Notes: generated from the sequence alone by a model not told the origin. 64,000 nucleotides of DNA from Rhizorhabdus wittichii RW1 (GCA_000016765.1 CP000699.1:2877001-2941000), one strand, 5' to 3'; numbered from the stretch's first letter, positions 10,173 through 19,719 are shown. Program-made: numbers and translations.

Positions 10173-10607
10173 TTGATCACGATCCGGGACATCGACCATG
10201 TCGTGCTGCGCATCCGCGATCTCGATCGCGTCGCCGCCTTCTACATCGACGTCCTCGGCGCCCGCTGGGAGAAGCAGCAGGCGGCGATCGGCCTCTACCA
10301 GCTGCGCGTCGGCAACAGCCTGATCGACCTGGTGCCGGTCGACGGCGAGCTCGGCCGCGCCGGCGGCGCCGCGCCGGGCCGCGAGGGCCGCAACGTCGAC
10401 CATGTCTGCTTCCGCGTCCTGCCCTGGGACGGCGAGGCGGTGCTCGCGCACCTCGCCGGCCATGGCATCCAGGGCGAGATCGTCTCGCGCTACGGCGCCG
10501 AGGGCGACGGCCCGTCCATCTATCTCTCCGATCCCGAGGGCAATTCCCTCGAGCTCAAGGGTCCGCCCTGGGCGCCCGTGCCGGGATCGGCCACCCCACG
10601 TCCATAG
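10173..10607 (+). CDS. VOC family (glyoxalase/bleomycin-resistance fold) protein
   Basis: A 144-residue single vicinal-oxygen-chelate protein. The paired beta-alpha-beta-beta-beta modules are visible: ITIRDIDHVVLRIRDLDRVAAFY (1-23) with the first metal His, GRNVDHVCFRVLPWD (about 71-85) with the second, and the C-terminal SIYLSDPEGNSLELKGP (about 113-129) carrying the conserved Glu. Which small molecule it acts on is not apparent. The start is a TTG, one base after the pgk stop; a poor start inside a tight operon suggests low output. Confidence 0.85.
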   Translation: MITIRDIDHVVLRIRDLDRVAAFYIDVLGARWEKQQAAIGLYQLRVGNSLIDLVPVDGELGRAGGAAPGREGRNVDHVCFRVLPWDGEAVLAHLAGHGIQGEIVSRYGAEGDGPSIYLSDPEGNSLELKGPPWAPVPGSATPRP

Positions 10608-10620
10608 GAGACCAGACCAA

Positions 10621-11517
10621 ATGATCGACCAGAACGCGGCCAGGAAAATCGCCGAAGGCAACGGCTTCATCGCGGCGCTCGACCAGAGCGGCGGATCGAC
10701 CCCCAAGGCCCTCAAGGGCTATGGCGTCGAGGAAGGCGCCTGGGGCTCCGAGGAGGAGATGTTCGGCCTGATCCACCAGATGCGGACCCGCATCATCACC
10801 TCGCCCGTCTTCACCGGCGACAAGGTGATCGGCGCGATCCTGTTCGAGCGGACGATGGACGGCCAGGCCGGCGGCAAGCCGGTGCCGCAGGCGCTCAACG
10901 AGCGCGGCGTGGTGCCCTTCATCAAGATCGACAAGGGCCTGGAGGACGAGAAGAACGGCGTCCAGCTGATGAAGCCGATGCCCGAGCTCGACGCGCTGCT
11001 CGCCCGCGCCAAGGGGCTGGGCGTGTTCGGCACCAAGGAGCGTTCGGTGATCAACCTCGCCAACCGCGAGGGCATCGCCGCGATCGTCCAGCAGCAGTTC
11101 GCGGTCGGCAAGCAGGTGCTCGCCGCCGGGCTGATGCCGATCATCGAGCCGGAGGTGAACATCAAGAGCCCGGAACGCGCCGAGGCCGACCAGATCCTGC
11201 TCGAGGAACTGACCAAGGCGCTCGACGCGCTGACCGGCGACGACAAGGTGATGCTCAAGCTGTCGCTGCCGAAGCAGGCCGGCCTGTTCGATTCGCTGGT
11301 CGACCATCCGCGCGTGCTGCGCGTCGTCGCGCTGTCGGGCGGCTACAAGCGCCCCGAGGCCTGCGTCGAGCTGGCCAGGAACCGCGGCGTGATCGCCAGC
11401 TTCAGCCGCGCGCTGCTCGAAGACCTGCGCGCCCAGATGAGCGACGAGGAGTTCAACGCCTCGCTCGGCTCGGCGATCGACGAGATCTACACCGCGTCGA
11501 CCAGGAAGACCGCCTGA
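10621..11517 (+). CDS. fba: Class I fructose-bisphosphate aldolase
   Basis: Reversible cleavage of fructose 1,6-bisphosphate to dihydroxyacetone phosphate and glyceraldehyde-3-phosphate. 298 residues, the size of the short bacterial class I enzymes. N-terminal FIAALDQSGGSTPKAL (about 16-31), ILFERTMDG (about 76-84), PIIEPEVNI (about 174-182) and MLKLSLPKQAGLFD (about 209-222), where the Lys of LSLPK is the expected Schiff-base residue. It needs no metal, unlike class II. Last gene of the central-carbon run; a strong hairpin follows. Confidence 0.95.
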   Translation: MIDQNAARKIAEGNGFIAALDQSGGSTPKALKGYGVEEGAWGSEEEMFGLIHQMRTRIITSPVFTGDKVIGAILFERTMDGQAGGKPVPQALNERGVVPFIKIDKGLEDEKNGVQLMKPMPELDALLARAKGLGVFGTKERSVINLANREGIAAIVQQQFAVGKQVLAAGLMPIIEPEVNIKSPERAEADQILLEELTKALDALTGDDKVMLKLSLPKQAGLFDSLVDHPRVLRVVALSGGYKRPEACVELARNRGVIASFSRALLEDLRAQMSDEEFNASLGSAIDEIYTASTRKTA

Positions 11518-11528
11518 TCCCATGGTTC

Positions 11529-11552
11529 GGGGGAGGGCCTCGGCCCTCCCCC
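11529..11552. terminator. Bidirectional rho-independent-type hairpin
   Basis: GGGGGAGGGCC at 11529-11539 pairs with GGCCCTCCCCC at 11542-11552 over a two-base loop. It lies between the converging fba and RND pump genes and is followed by only a short T tract (TT), so it is a strong stem with a weak U-run. Confidence 0.7.
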
Positions 11553-11559
11553 TTCCCGT

Positions 11560-14500
11560 TCAATCGCCCTTGGCCTCCCGCTTCCCGCCGAAGCGCGCAT
11601 AGAGCGTCGGCAGCACGAACAGCGTCAGCAAGGTCGCCGAGATCAGGCCGCCGATGACGACCGTGGCGAGCGGCTTCTGCACCTCGGCTCCCGCCCCGCT
11701 CGCGAAGGCCATCGGCACGAAGCCGAGGCTGGCGACCAGCGCGGTCATCACCACCGGGCGCAGCCGCTGGATCGCGCCGAGCCGCGCCGCCTCCGCCCGG
11801 TCCACGCCCGACCGGACCAGCTCCTGGACCGAGCTGACCATCACCAGGCCGTTGAGCACCGCGATCCCCGACAAGGCGATGAAGCCGACCGCGGCCGAGA
11901 CCGAGAAGTCCATGCCGCGCACCAGCAGCAGCAATACGCCGCCGACCAGCGCGAAGGGCACGCCGGTGAAGACGATCGCGGCGTCGCGCACCGATCCCAG
12001 CGCGCCGTAGAGCAGCAGCAGGATCAGGACGAAGCAGGCCGGGATCACCAGCCGCAGCCGCGCGGTGGCCGATTCGAGATTCTCGAACTGCCCGCCCCAT
12101 TCGAGATAGGTGCCGGCGGGCAGCCGGACCTGCTTGGCGATCGCCGCCTGGGCGTCGGCGACGACCCCGCCGACGTCGCGGCCGCGGACATTGGCCTGGA
12201 CGACGACGCGGCGCTTGCCGTTCTCGCGGCCGATCTGGTTGGGCCCGTCGACGATGCGCAGCTCCGCCACGCTCGACAGCGGCACATAGCGGCCGCCGGC
12301 GACGGGCACCTGCACCTGGCGGAGCAGGCCGAGATCGGCGCGCTGGGCGTCCGACAGCCGGACGACGACCGGAAAGCGCCGGTCGCCCTCGAAGATCATC
12401 CCCGAGGTCCGGCCGCCGATCGTGGCGGTGACGACGTCCTGGACGTCTTGCGCGGTCACCCCGAGCCGCGCCATCGCGTCGCGGTTTACCCGGATGTCGA
12501 GCATCGGCAGGCCGCTGGTCTGCTCGACCTTGACGTCGGCGGCGCCCGCGGTGCGGCGCAGGATGGCGGCGATCTGCTCCGCCGTCCGGTTCATCGCCGC
12601 GAAGTCGTCGCCGAAGACCTTGACCGCGACGTCGCCGCGCACCCCCGCGATCAGCTCGTTGAAGCGCATCTGGATCGGCTGGGTGATCTCATAGGCGTTG
12701 CCGGGGAAATGGGCGAGCTCGCCCTCCAGCCGCTCGACCAGTTCGGCCTTGGCCAGCCGGGGATCGGGCCACTGGTCGCGCGGCTTGAGGATCACGAACA
12801 TGTCGGTGGCGTTGGGCGGCATCGGATCGGAGGCCAGCTCGGCCGTGCCGGTCTTGGAGAAGACGAACTTCACCTCGGGCTGTCGCGACATCATCCGTTC
12901 GATCGGCACCTGCATCGCCTGGCTCTGCTCGACCGAGGTCGCGGGGATGCGCAGCGCCTGGATCATCAGGTCGCCCTCGTCGAGCTGCGGCAGGAACACC
13001 CGCCCCAGCGCGAGGAAGGCCAGCGCGGCGACGGCGAGGCTGGCGAGGCCCGCGCCGATCGTCAGCGACGGCCTGCGCATCGCCCGGTCGAGCCCGGGCT
13101 CGTAGCGCCGCTTGAGCCAGGCGACGACCCGGCCGTCCTTCTCCTCGACCCGCTTCGACAGCCAGACCGCGATCGCGGCGGGCACGAAGGTCAGCGACAA
13201 GACGAAGGCCGCCGCCAGCGCGATGATGACGGTGAGCGCCATCGGCACGAAGGTCTTGCCCTCGACCCCGCTCAGGGTGAGCAGCGGGACATAGACGAGG
13301 ATGATGATCGCCTGGCCGTAGACCGACGGCCGGATCATCTCGCGCGCCGCGGCGGCGACCGTCGCCAGCCGCTCCGGCACGGTCAGCAGCCGGTCCTCGC
13401 GGTGCTGGCGCTCGGCCATCCGGCGCAGCGCGTTCTCGACGATGATCACCGCGCCGTCGACGATCAGGCCGAAGTCGAGCGCGCCGAGGCTCATCAGATT
13501 GGCCGAGACGCCGGCGCGCAGCATCCCGAAGCCGGTCAGCATCATCGTGATCGGGATGACCGCCGCCGCGATCAGCGCCGCGCGGACATTGCCGAGCAGC
13601 AGGAACAGCACGACGACGACCAGCAGCGCGCCCTCGCCGAGATTCTTCGCGACCGTCGCGATCGTCGCATTGACCAAGGCGGTGCGGTCGAGCACCGGCT
13701 GGACGACGACGTCGGGCGGCAGCGAGGCGTTGATCGCCTTCAGCCGATCGGCGACCGCGGTCGCGACGGTCCGGCTGTTCTCGCCGATCCGCATGACCGC
13801 GGTGCCGACCACCACCTCGGTCCCGTTCTCGGACGCCGATCCCATGCGGATCGCCTGGCCGGTGCGGACGCTGGCGACCTGGTCGAGCGTGATCGGCACG
13901 CCCTCGCGCGTCGCCACCACGACGCGCGCCAGCTCGGCCGCGTTGCGGATCAGCGCGTCGGAGCGGACCGCCAGCCCCTCGCCGTTGCGGTTGATGAAGC
14001 CGCCGCCGACGCTCGTGTTGTTGCGTTCGAGCGCGGTGCCGAGATCGGTGAGCGTCAGGCCGAGCGCCGCCAGCTTCTGGACGTCGGGGACGACCAGATA
14101 TTGCTTGGTGTAGCCGCCGATCGCGTCGATGCCGGCGAGGCCGGGCGTGTTCTTGAGCAGCGGCGCGACGATCCAGTCCTGCGCGGTGCGCAGATAGGTC
14201 GCCTTGTCCGCCTCGCTGGTCAGCCGCTCGCCCTCGGGGGTGATGTAGCTGCCGTCAGGCTGCTGGCCCGGTTCGCCCGGACGATGGGTGTCCTCCTCGC
14301 GGTGCTGGAGCCGGACGGTCCACATATAGACCTCGCCCAGCCCGGTCGCGATCGGCCCCATTTCGGGATTGGCGCCCTCCGGCAGCGTCTCGGCCACGCC
14401 CTGCAGCCGCTCGCCGACCTGCTGGCGGGCGAAATAGATGTCGGTCGCGTCGGAGAAGACCGCCGTGACCTGGGCGAAGCCGTTGCGGCTGAGCGAGCGG

Positions 14501-14745
14501 GTGTGGTCGAGGCCGGGGATGCCGGCGAGCGCGGTCTCGATCGGGAAGGATATCTGCTTCTCGACCAGCTCGGGCGACAGCGCGGGCACCCGGACGTTGA
14601 TCTGGACCTGGTTGTTGGTGATGTCGGGCACCGCGTCGATCGGCAGCCGATGGAGCGAGACGGCGCCGATGACGGCGGCGAGGGCGGTGAGCAGCAGGAC
14701 GAGCCAGCGCTTCTCGACCGCCCAGGTGACGATGGGAGCGATCAT
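11560..14745 (-). CDS. Heavy-metal efflux RND pump, inner-membrane subunit (CzcA/CusA family)
   Basis: Proton-driven inner-membrane pump of the HME-RND group, which exports divalent (Co, Zn, Cd, Ni) or monovalent (Cu, Ag) cations. 1061 residues with about 12 membrane segments and two large periplasmic loops. The transmembrane-4 signature LGALDFGLIVDGAVIIVENALRR (about 420) with paired Asp residues is that of the family and resembles the divalent-cation members more than CusA. The N-terminal RLPIDAVPDITNNQVQIN also fits. It is the last gene of a C-B-A operon read leftward; 4 bases separate it from the adaptor stop codon. The metal cannot be read from the sequence; the CnrYXH-like regulators nearby suggest Ni/Co or Zn. 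Confidence 0.93.
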   Translation of the reverse strand: MIAPIVTWAVEKRWLVLLLTALAAVIGAVSLHRLPIDAVPDITNNQVQINVRVPALSPELVEKQISFPIETALAGIPGLDHTRSLSRNGFAQVTAVFSDATDIYFARQQVGERLQGVAETLPEGANPEMGPIATGLGEVYMWTVRLQHREEDTHRPGEPGQQPDGSYITPEGERLTSEADKATYLRTAQDWIVAPLLKNTPGLAGIDAIGGYTKQYLVVPDVQKLAALGLTLTDLGTALERNNTSVGGGFINRNGEGLAVRSDALIRNAAELARVVVATREGVPITLDQVASVRTGQAIRMGSASENGTEVVVGTAVMRIGENSRTVATAVADRLKAINASLPPDVVVQPVLDRTALVNATIATVAKNLGEGALLVVVVLFLLLGNVRAALIAAAVIPITMMLTGFGMLRAGVSANLMSLGALDFGLIVDGAVIIVENALRRMAERQHREDRLLTVPERLATVAAAAREMIRPSVYGQAIIILVYVPLLTLSGVEGKTFVPMALTVIIALAAAFVLSLTFVPAAIAVWLSKRVEEKDGRVVAWLKRRYEPGLDRAMRRPSLTIGAGLASLAVAALAFLALGRVFLPQLDEGDLMIQALRIPATSVEQSQAMQVPIERMMSRQPEVKFVFSKTGTAELASDPMPPNATDMFVILKPRDQWPDPRLAKAELVERLEGELAHFPGNAYEITQPIQMRFNELIAGVRGDVAVKVFGDDFAAMNRTAEQIAAILRRTAGAADVKVEQTSGLPMLDIRVNRDAMARLGVTAQDVQDVVTATIGGRTSGMIFEGDRRFPVVVRLSDAQRADLGLLRQVQVPVAGGRYVPLSSVAELRIVDGPNQIGRENGKRRVVVQANVRGRDVGGVVADAQAAIAKQVRLPAGTYLEWGGQFENLESATARLRLVIPACFVLILLLLYGALGSVRDAAIVFTGVPFALVGGVLLLLVRGMDFSVSAAVGFIALSGIAVLNGLVMVSSVQELVRSGVDRAEAARLGAIQRLRPVVMTALVASLGFVPMAFASGAGAEVQKPLATVVIGGLISATLLTLFVLPTLYARFGGKREAKGD

Positions 14746-14749
14746 GGCG

Positions 14750-15913
14750 TCAATGCTCGTCGTGGCTGGCTTCGCCCTTGCCGAGTTCGGCCTTGAGCGT
14801 GAAGCTGTTGGTGGTGGCGATCACCTCGCGGCCGGTCAGGCCCGAGAGCAACACGACGGTATCGCCGCTGGCGTCGCCGATCCGCACCGGGGTCGCCTGG
14901 AAGCCCTTGGGCGTCCGCACGAACAGGACGGTCTTGCCCTCGACGGTCTGGACCGCCGTCGCGGGCACCCGGATCGCGGTGCCGCCCCTGCCGTCGGAGA
15001 GCTGGATCGACGCCGTCACCGGCTCGCCCACCCGCCATATCGCATCGCGATTGTCGAGCGTGGCGATCGCCGGCACCTGCCGGGTCTGCGGATCGAGCGC
15101 GGGGGAGACGAAGGATATCCGCGCCTCGGCCTGCCGGCCCGGCGCGGTCACCGTCACCAGGCTGCCGGGGCGGATGCGCCCGGCGTCCTCGGGCTTGAGG
15201 CTGATGGCGAGCGAGACCTTGCCGAGATCGGCGATCCGGTAGAGCTCCGCGTCGGCCGCGACCGTCTGGCCGAGCACCACCGGCCGGGCGATCACCTGCC
15301 CCGACAGCGGCGCGACGATGCCGAGCCGGTTGAGCCCGCCGCCGCCGCCGCCCGCCGCAGCGACCTGGCTCTGCGCCTGGCGATAGGCGATGCGCGCCTC
15401 GGTCGCCGCCGTCCGGGCGGCGATCAGGTCCTGCTCGGGCGACACCTTCTCGGCGAACAGCCGCCGCTCGCGCGCGAGGTTCGAATCGGCGAGCGCCAGC
15501 CGCGCCCGCGCCGCCTCGACCTCGCCCTTGAGCTGGGCGGCTTCGCGGCTCTCGATCACCGCGAGCGTCTGGCCGCGCCCGATCGACTGGCCGAGGTTGC
15601 GGTGGAGCGCGACGACGCGGCCAGCGATCGCGGCCGAGACGATCTGGGTGCGCTGCGGATCGCCCTCGATCGTGGCGGGCAGCTCGATCGTGCCCGCGCC
15701 GCCGACGATCGGGCGGCCGGTCTGGATGCCCGCCGCCGCGATCTGGTCGGCGGTCAGGGCTATCGCGCCTTCGTCGGCATGCTCGGCCCCGGCGGCTTCG
15801 GCACCATGGCCGGGGGCGACCTCATTGCCGCTTTCCGGGGCGCCGCCGCCGCAGGCCGACAGCAACAGGGCAAGGGTCAGCGGCAGCGCGCCGCGCGTCA
15901 TGATGATCTTCAT
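14750..15913 (-). CDS. Efflux RND periplasmic adaptor (CzcB-like)
   Basis: Membrane-fusion protein linking the pump to the outer-membrane channel. 387 residues. The N-terminus is a lipoprotein-type signal (MKIIMTRGALPLTLALLLSA then CGG, lipobox LLSAC). It has a barrel-sandwich domain (VVALHRNLGQSIGRGQTLAVIES), an alpha-helical hairpin (about 140-185, Ala/Arg/Glu-rich), a second lipoyl half with a Gly run (AAAGGGGGGLNRLGIVAPLSG), a beta-barrel and a membrane-proximal domain. The C-terminal SHDEH could bind metal. The ATG at 15913 overlaps the stop of the TolC-like gene (ATGA). A longer upstream reading would overlap that gene deeply and lacks the signal. Confidence 0.92.
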   Translation of the reverse strand: MKIIMTRGALPLTLALLLSACGGGAPESGNEVAPGHGAEAAGAEHADEGAIALTADQIAAAGIQTGRPIVGGAGTIELPATIEGDPQRTQIVSAAIAGRVVALHRNLGQSIGRGQTLAVIESREAAQLKGEVEAARARLALADSNLARERRLFAEKVSPEQDLIAARTAATEARIAYRQAQSQVAAAGGGGGGLNRLGIVAPLSGQVIARPVVLGQTVAADAELYRIADLGKVSLAISLKPEDAGRIRPGSLVTVTAPGRQAEARISFVSPALDPQTRQVPAIATLDNRDAIWRVGEPVTASIQLSDGRGGTAIRVPATAVQTVEGKTVLFVRTPKGFQATPVRIGDASGDTVVLLSGLTGREVIATTNSFTLKAELGKGEASHDEH

Positions 15914-17187
15914 GGATGATGTCCTCCCATGGGCGCGGCGGCGGTCAGCCGTTCGAGCCGCGCGCGGGCGTTCTGGTAGCTGGCGAGGGCGTCGATCGCG
16001 GCGACGCGCATCTCGGCCAGGGTCCGTTCGGCGTCGAGCAGGTCGAGCTGCCCGAATTTGCCTTCGCGATAGCCGATCCGGGCGATCCGGGCGGCTTCCT
16101 GCGCGGCGGCGAGCGCCGGGCCCGACGCCGCCCGCGCCATGGTCGCGGCATTGGCGGCCTCGACCCGGGCGTCGGTGATCGCCTGTTCGACGTCCTGCGC
16201 CGTCATCCGCCACCGGGCATCGGCGCGGGTGCGTTCGGCCCGCGCCTGCGCCACGGCGGCGCGGCCGTTGTTGAGCAGCGGGATCGGGATCGAGATGCTG
16301 AACACCGCCGCCGTGTCGTCGGTCGCCGCCAGCCGGCGCAGCCCCGGACCGACGGTCAGGTCGGGCACGCGGTTCGCCCGCGCCAGCCGCACGCCGGCAT
16401 CGGCGACCGCGAGGTCCGCTTCCGCCGCCGCGAGGGCGAGGGTTCCCTGGGCGCTGGCGGGCGGCTCGGGCCCGAAGCGGGCGGATGGCGGCGGATCGAG
16501 CAGGCGCGCGTCGAGCGCCCCGTCGATCGGACGCCCGATCCGCCGCGCCAGATTGGCGCGGGCGGCCTCGGCCAGCCGCGCCTGCCGCTCGACGCCGGCC
16601 TCGGCGGTGATCCGGGCGACGTCGGCGCGCTGCTGCTCGATCGGCGACGCCCGGCCGGCCTGCACCCGGACGCCGGCCGCGCGCAGCGTCTCCCGCGCGA
16701 TCCGGGCCTGGTCGACGGCGATCGCCAGCCGGCGGTCGGCGGCGACGGCGTCGACATAGAGCTGGGAAACCTGGAGCCGGATGTCGGCGGCGGCGATCGC
16801 CGCTTCCAGCCCGGCCTTCGACAGTTGGGCATCGGCGACGGCGACGCGCGCGCCGCGCTTGCCGCCGAGCTCGATCGGCAGGGCGACGCCGATCGTCGTC
16901 TCGGCGCTCCGCAGCCCCTTATAGGGCCCGCTGCCGGCGATGTTCTCGACCTGCCCTTCCGCGACCGGGTTGGGCCGCAGCCCCGCGACGGTGCGCCCCG
17001 CCCGGGCGGCGTCGATCCCGGCCTGCGCGGCCTCCGCCGCCGGGGCGGAACCGCCGGCGTCGAGCACCGCCCGGTCGAGCGTGTAGACGGGCGCCGCCTG
17101 CGTCGACGACGCCGGCTGCCCGGTTTGCGCCTGCGCCATCGCGGCGCACGACGCCGCGGCCAGCACGGCCGCGAGCAATCTGTTCAT
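15910..17187 (-). CDS. TolC-family outer-membrane efflux protein (CzcC-like)
   Basis: Outer-membrane channel of the RND pump. 425 residues with a cleavable signal peptide (MNRLLAAVLAAASCAAMAQA). Two repeats of the long coiled-coil helices are present, with the family pattern of Ala-rich heptads (for example SKAGLEAAIAAADIRLQVSQL near 120 and VEQAITDARVEAANAATMAR near 330) and the IARIGYREGKFGQLDLLDAERTL segment near 375. First structural gene of the pump; adaptor and pump follow with overlapping or nearly overlapping codons. Confidence 0.92.
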   Translation of the reverse strand: MNRLLAAVLAAASCAAMAQAQTGQPASSTQAAPVYTLDRAVLDAGGSAPAAEAAQAGIDAARAGRTVAGLRPNPVAEGQVENIAGSGPYKGLRSAETTIGVALPIELGGKRGARVAVADAQLSKAGLEAAIAAADIRLQVSQLYVDAVAADRRLAIAVDQARIARETLRAAGVRVQAGRASPIEQQRADVARITAEAGVERQARLAEAARANLARRIGRPIDGALDARLLDPPPSARFGPEPPASAQGTLALAAAEADLAVADAGVRLARANRVPDLTVGPGLRRLAATDDTAAVFSISIPIPLLNNGRAAVAQARAERTRADARWRMTAQDVEQAITDARVEAANAATMARAASGPALAAAQEAARIARIGYREGKFGQLDLLDAERTLAEMRVAAIDALASYQNARARLERLTAAAPMGGHHP

Positions 17188-17244
17188 GATGGATGATCCT
17201 GACCAATGACGTCGGGCCGGCGAGCGCCGGCCGGCGGACGGTGG

Positions 17245-17574
17245 TCAGGCCTGGGGCGGCCGCAACGCGGGGTCGAGCGCGCGGGACGGCAGCGCCGCGG
17301 CCCTGCGCCCGACATAGTCGGATGCGGTGGCGACGCCATGGTCGAGCGCCATGCTCACCGGCACCGGGGCGGCCGGGCCATGGCAACTGCCATGATGGTG
17401 CGGCATCGCCTTGTCGCTGTCGCCCTGCGACTGGTCGGCGTCGCCGTCGCTGTGCACGGCGCCCGAACATTCGATCGTCGTCTCGCTGATCCATTCGCGG
17501 GCATGGGTCGTCGTCGTCGCGACCAGCGACGTGGCGATCAGGCACAGGAAAAGGAGCCAGAAACGGCGGGCCAT
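17245..17574 (-). CDS. Small exported His-rich protein upstream of the RND operon
   Basis: About 109 residues from the ATG at 17574: a basic start and hydrophobic signal (MARRFWLLFLCLIATSLVAT) followed by a polar part with an Asp/Ser-rich stretch and PHHHGSCHG, a plausible metal site. No family recognised. Position just before the TolC-like gene, His/Cys content and likely export suggest a periplasmic metal-binding accessory. The candidate sigma-factor promoter at 17583-17607 ends close to this ATG, so a near-leaderless message is possible; an alternative ATG at 17610 would lie inside that promoter. Confidence 0.65.
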   Translation of the reverse strand: MARRFWLLFLCLIATSLVATTTTHAREWISETTIECSGAVHSDGDADQSQGDSDKAMPHHHGSCHGPAAPVPVSMALDHGVATASDYVGRRAAALPSRALDPALRPPQA

Positions 17575-17582
17575 GGCGCGCC

Positions 17583-17607
17583 CTATAGCATGGGAAAGCC
17601 GAAAATC
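17583..17607 (-). promoter_or_regulatory. Candidate ECF sigma promoter (His-rich gene / RND operon)
   Basis: Reading leftward, GATTTTCG (17607-17600), 12 bases, TATAG (17587-17583). The same two words, 11 bases apart, stand before the cnrY-like gene (21057-21034). Shared promoters for regulator and pump are the rule in Cnr-type systems, but the consensus of this sigma factor is not known to me and the spacing differs by one base. Confidence 0.35.
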
Positions 17608-17635
17608 CATCACCGCCCCCGACAGGCGCCGCCGC

Positions 17636-18967
17636 TCAGACGAACATCGCATGTTCGGCGCGGAGCGCGGCGGCCAGCGCGTCGACGTCGGCCTGGGTGC
17701 TGTAGAGGCCCGGCGTCACCCGGATGACAGGGCCCCTGGCGACGCCGGTGCGCCACACCGTCAGGATGCGATATTTCTCGAACAGGCGCTGCTGGACGGC
17801 CTTGGCCTTCTCGTCGCTGTCCATGCCCTTCAGCCGGAAGCTGGTGATCGTGCAGTAGCGCGCAGGATCGTCGGGCACCGCCATGGTGACGTTGGGCAGG
17901 TCGCGCACCGCGTCGACCCAGCGGTTGCGCAGCGCCCGCATGTGCCGCTCCTTCGCCGCCGCGCCGATCGCAAAGTGAAAGTCGACCGCGAGCGGGATGG
18001 TCAGCATCGCCGCGAAGTTGACCGTCCCCGGCGGAATCCGCGCGTTGATGCTGTCGGCCGGAAGATTATGGTTCTCATAGGCGATGTCGATGTCGGCGAG
18101 CCGGCTCTTGCGGATGTACATCGCCCCGGTGCCGAGCGGCGCGGAAGTCCATTTGTGGACCGACCAGGCGACGAAGTCGGCGTCGAGATCGGCGAGCTGG
18201 AAGTCGAGCAGCGCGATGCCGTGCGCGGCGTCGACGATCGTGTCGACGCCCCGCGCCCGCGCCATCGCCACGATCTCGCGCACCGGCGTCACCAGCCCGG
18301 TGCGGTTGGACACCTGGGTGACGAGCAGCAGCTTGGCGTCGGGGGTGCGCTTCAGCACCTCGTCATAGGCGGCGAGGATGTTGGCGGTGGTCGCCGGCTC
18401 GGGCATCGCGAACTTGACGACGCGCGCGCCGCGATGCGTGCCCAGCCACTCCATCGCGCCGATCGTCGCGTCATAGTCGAGGTCGCAATAGATCACCGCG
18501 TCGCCGGGCTTGAGGCCGCGATAATTGGCGATCAGCAGTTGCAGCGCGTCCGATCCGCTGCGCGCGACCGCGATCTCCTCGGGCGCGCAGCCGACCTGGC
18601 GGGCGATCGCCACCTGCGCCTCGCGGCTGCCATTGGCGAGGCAGGCCTCGCCCGGCAGCACGTTGCGCGCGAAGATCGAGTTCGACCGGTTGACCTCCTC
18701 GGTGTGGCGCGCATAGGCCTGCGCGACGACGCGCGGCATGACGCTCCAATAGCCCGCCTCGAGATTGCGGATCGTCGGGTCGACGTCGAAATGGCCCGGC
18801 AGCGCCGAGACTGGGATCGAGTTCGGCGCCAGCACCGCCTTCGCCGCCGGCTTCGCGAGCCGGCCGGCCGCGGGCGCGGCCACGGCCTGCGCGGACAACA
18901 GCGCCGGGCCCGCCATCGCGGCGGATTTGAGAAGGTCCCGGCGGCTCGGCGTAACGCTCATCGTCAT
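17636..18967 (-). CDS. Tat-exported PLP-dependent aminotransferase class V
   Basis: 443 residues of the class V (isopenicillin-N epimerase / cysteine desulfurase-like) fold. The N-terminus carries a twin-arginine signal (SRRDLLKSAAMAGPALLSA, about 7-25), so a folded, PLP-loaded enzyme is probably exported. PLP features: SGSDALQLLI (about 145), Asp-Ala-Ala-His in TIVDAAHGIALLD (about 245-257) and the Schiff-base Lys in WSVHKWTSAPLGTG (about 272-285). The ATG at 18967 has GGAG at the right distance; the frame continues upstream but without a signal. Substrate unknown. It lies between the metal pump and its regulators on the same strand, an unexpected place for such an enzyme. Confidence 0.88.
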   Translation of the reverse strand: MTMSVTPSRRDLLKSAAMAGPALLSAQAVAAPAAGRLAKPAAKAVLAPNSIPVSALPGHFDVDPTIRNLEAGYWSVMPRVVAQAYARHTEEVNRSNSIFARNVLPGEACLANGSREAQVAIARQVGCAPEEIAVARSGSDALQLLIANYRGLKPGDAVIYCDLDYDATIGAMEWLGTHRGARVVKFAMPEPATTANILAAYDEVLKRTPDAKLLLVTQVSNRTGLVTPVREIVAMARARGVDTIVDAAHGIALLDFQLADLDADFVAWSVHKWTSAPLGTGAMYIRKSRLADIDIAYENHNLPADSINARIPPGTVNFAAMLTIPLAVDFHFAIGAAAKERHMRALRNRWVDAVRDLPNVTMAVPDDPARYCTITSFRLKGMDSDEKAKAVQQRLFEKYRILTVWRTGVARGPVIRVTPGLYSTQADVDALAAALRAEHAMFV

Positions 18968-19078
18968 GGCTCCGTCTGGAGAGATATGGTGGTGATGTGG
19001 TCTGGGCCCGCCGACGCGGGCGAAGCCGCGACGTCCGTTCATGGGACGTCGCCGGCCGATGATGCTCCCCGGAGCGTC

Positions 19079-19615
19079 CTACTTCCCGCTCGGAAAGGCC
19101 AGCGCCTGCAGATTGGGATAGAAGCCGTAGAGCAGCGCGCTGCTCCCTTCGATCCGCTGCGCGACCAGCGCGATCTCGTGCCGGCCGGCCGGCAGGCTCA
19201 GCGCATAGGAGCCGTCGGCGGACTGGCGATCGGGCTGGTAGGCGTCGCCGATCCTGGTGACCATGGTGCCGAGATTGACCCGCTTGATCACGACCGGATC
19301 ATGGTCGTCGATCTTGAGCGACACCCGCGCCGAGCAGGGGCAGCCGTCGGGCGTGACGGTCGCGAGCCCGCTGGTGAACTGGACGAGCACGTCGGACGGC
19401 GCCTTCAGGTCGACCGTGACCCTGGCGAGCGTCGTCGCCGCATCGCCCTTGATCTCGAGATGCTCGCGGTTCGGGGTGGAGAAATAGGACAGCACCGGCC
19501 CGCTCTTCGAAAAGGCTGGTTCGACGGCATGCCCCGGATGCGCCATGGCAGCGCCCGCCGCCAGAACCGTAGCCAGCGCGAAACCCCCGAGCGACCATTT
19601 CCCACCGATCTTCAT
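19079..19615 (-). CDS. Secreted protein of unknown function
   Basis: 178 residues with a clear signal peptide (MKIGGKWSLGGFALATVLAA then GAAMAHPGHA). The mature N-terminus HPGHA and a CPC motif (PDGCPCSARVSL, about 88-99) could bind metal. The rest is beta-rich with VTVDLKAPSDVLVQFTS and IDDHDPVVIKRVNLGTMV, resembling carbohydrate- or immunoglobulin-like folds, but I recognise no family. It lies between the aminotransferase and the sigma factor in the metal locus and is read with them. Confidence 0.7.
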   Translation of the reverse strand: MKIGGKWSLGGFALATVLAAGAAMAHPGHAVEPAFSKSGPVLSYFSTPNREHLEIKGDAATTLARVTVDLKAPSDVLVQFTSGLATVTPDGCPCSARVSLKIDDHDPVVIKRVNLGTMVTRIGDAYQPDRQSADGSYALSLPAGRHEIALVAQRIEGSSALLYGFYPNLQALAFPSGK

Positions 19616-19719
19616 GCGACGTCATCCTGATAGAGCCGCCCCCATGGCAGGCCCCCGCATAGTCGCGGCCGACACCCATGCTTTCAATTGTCGATTCCTT
19701 GTTGGTCCATGCAGAACCA

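Noticed and set aside
12448-14796. Long plus-strand frame opposite the RND pump
   Set aside because: Low-complexity Arg/His/Asp/Gln translation, the usual high-GC shadow; the minus strand has a full CzcA-family protein.
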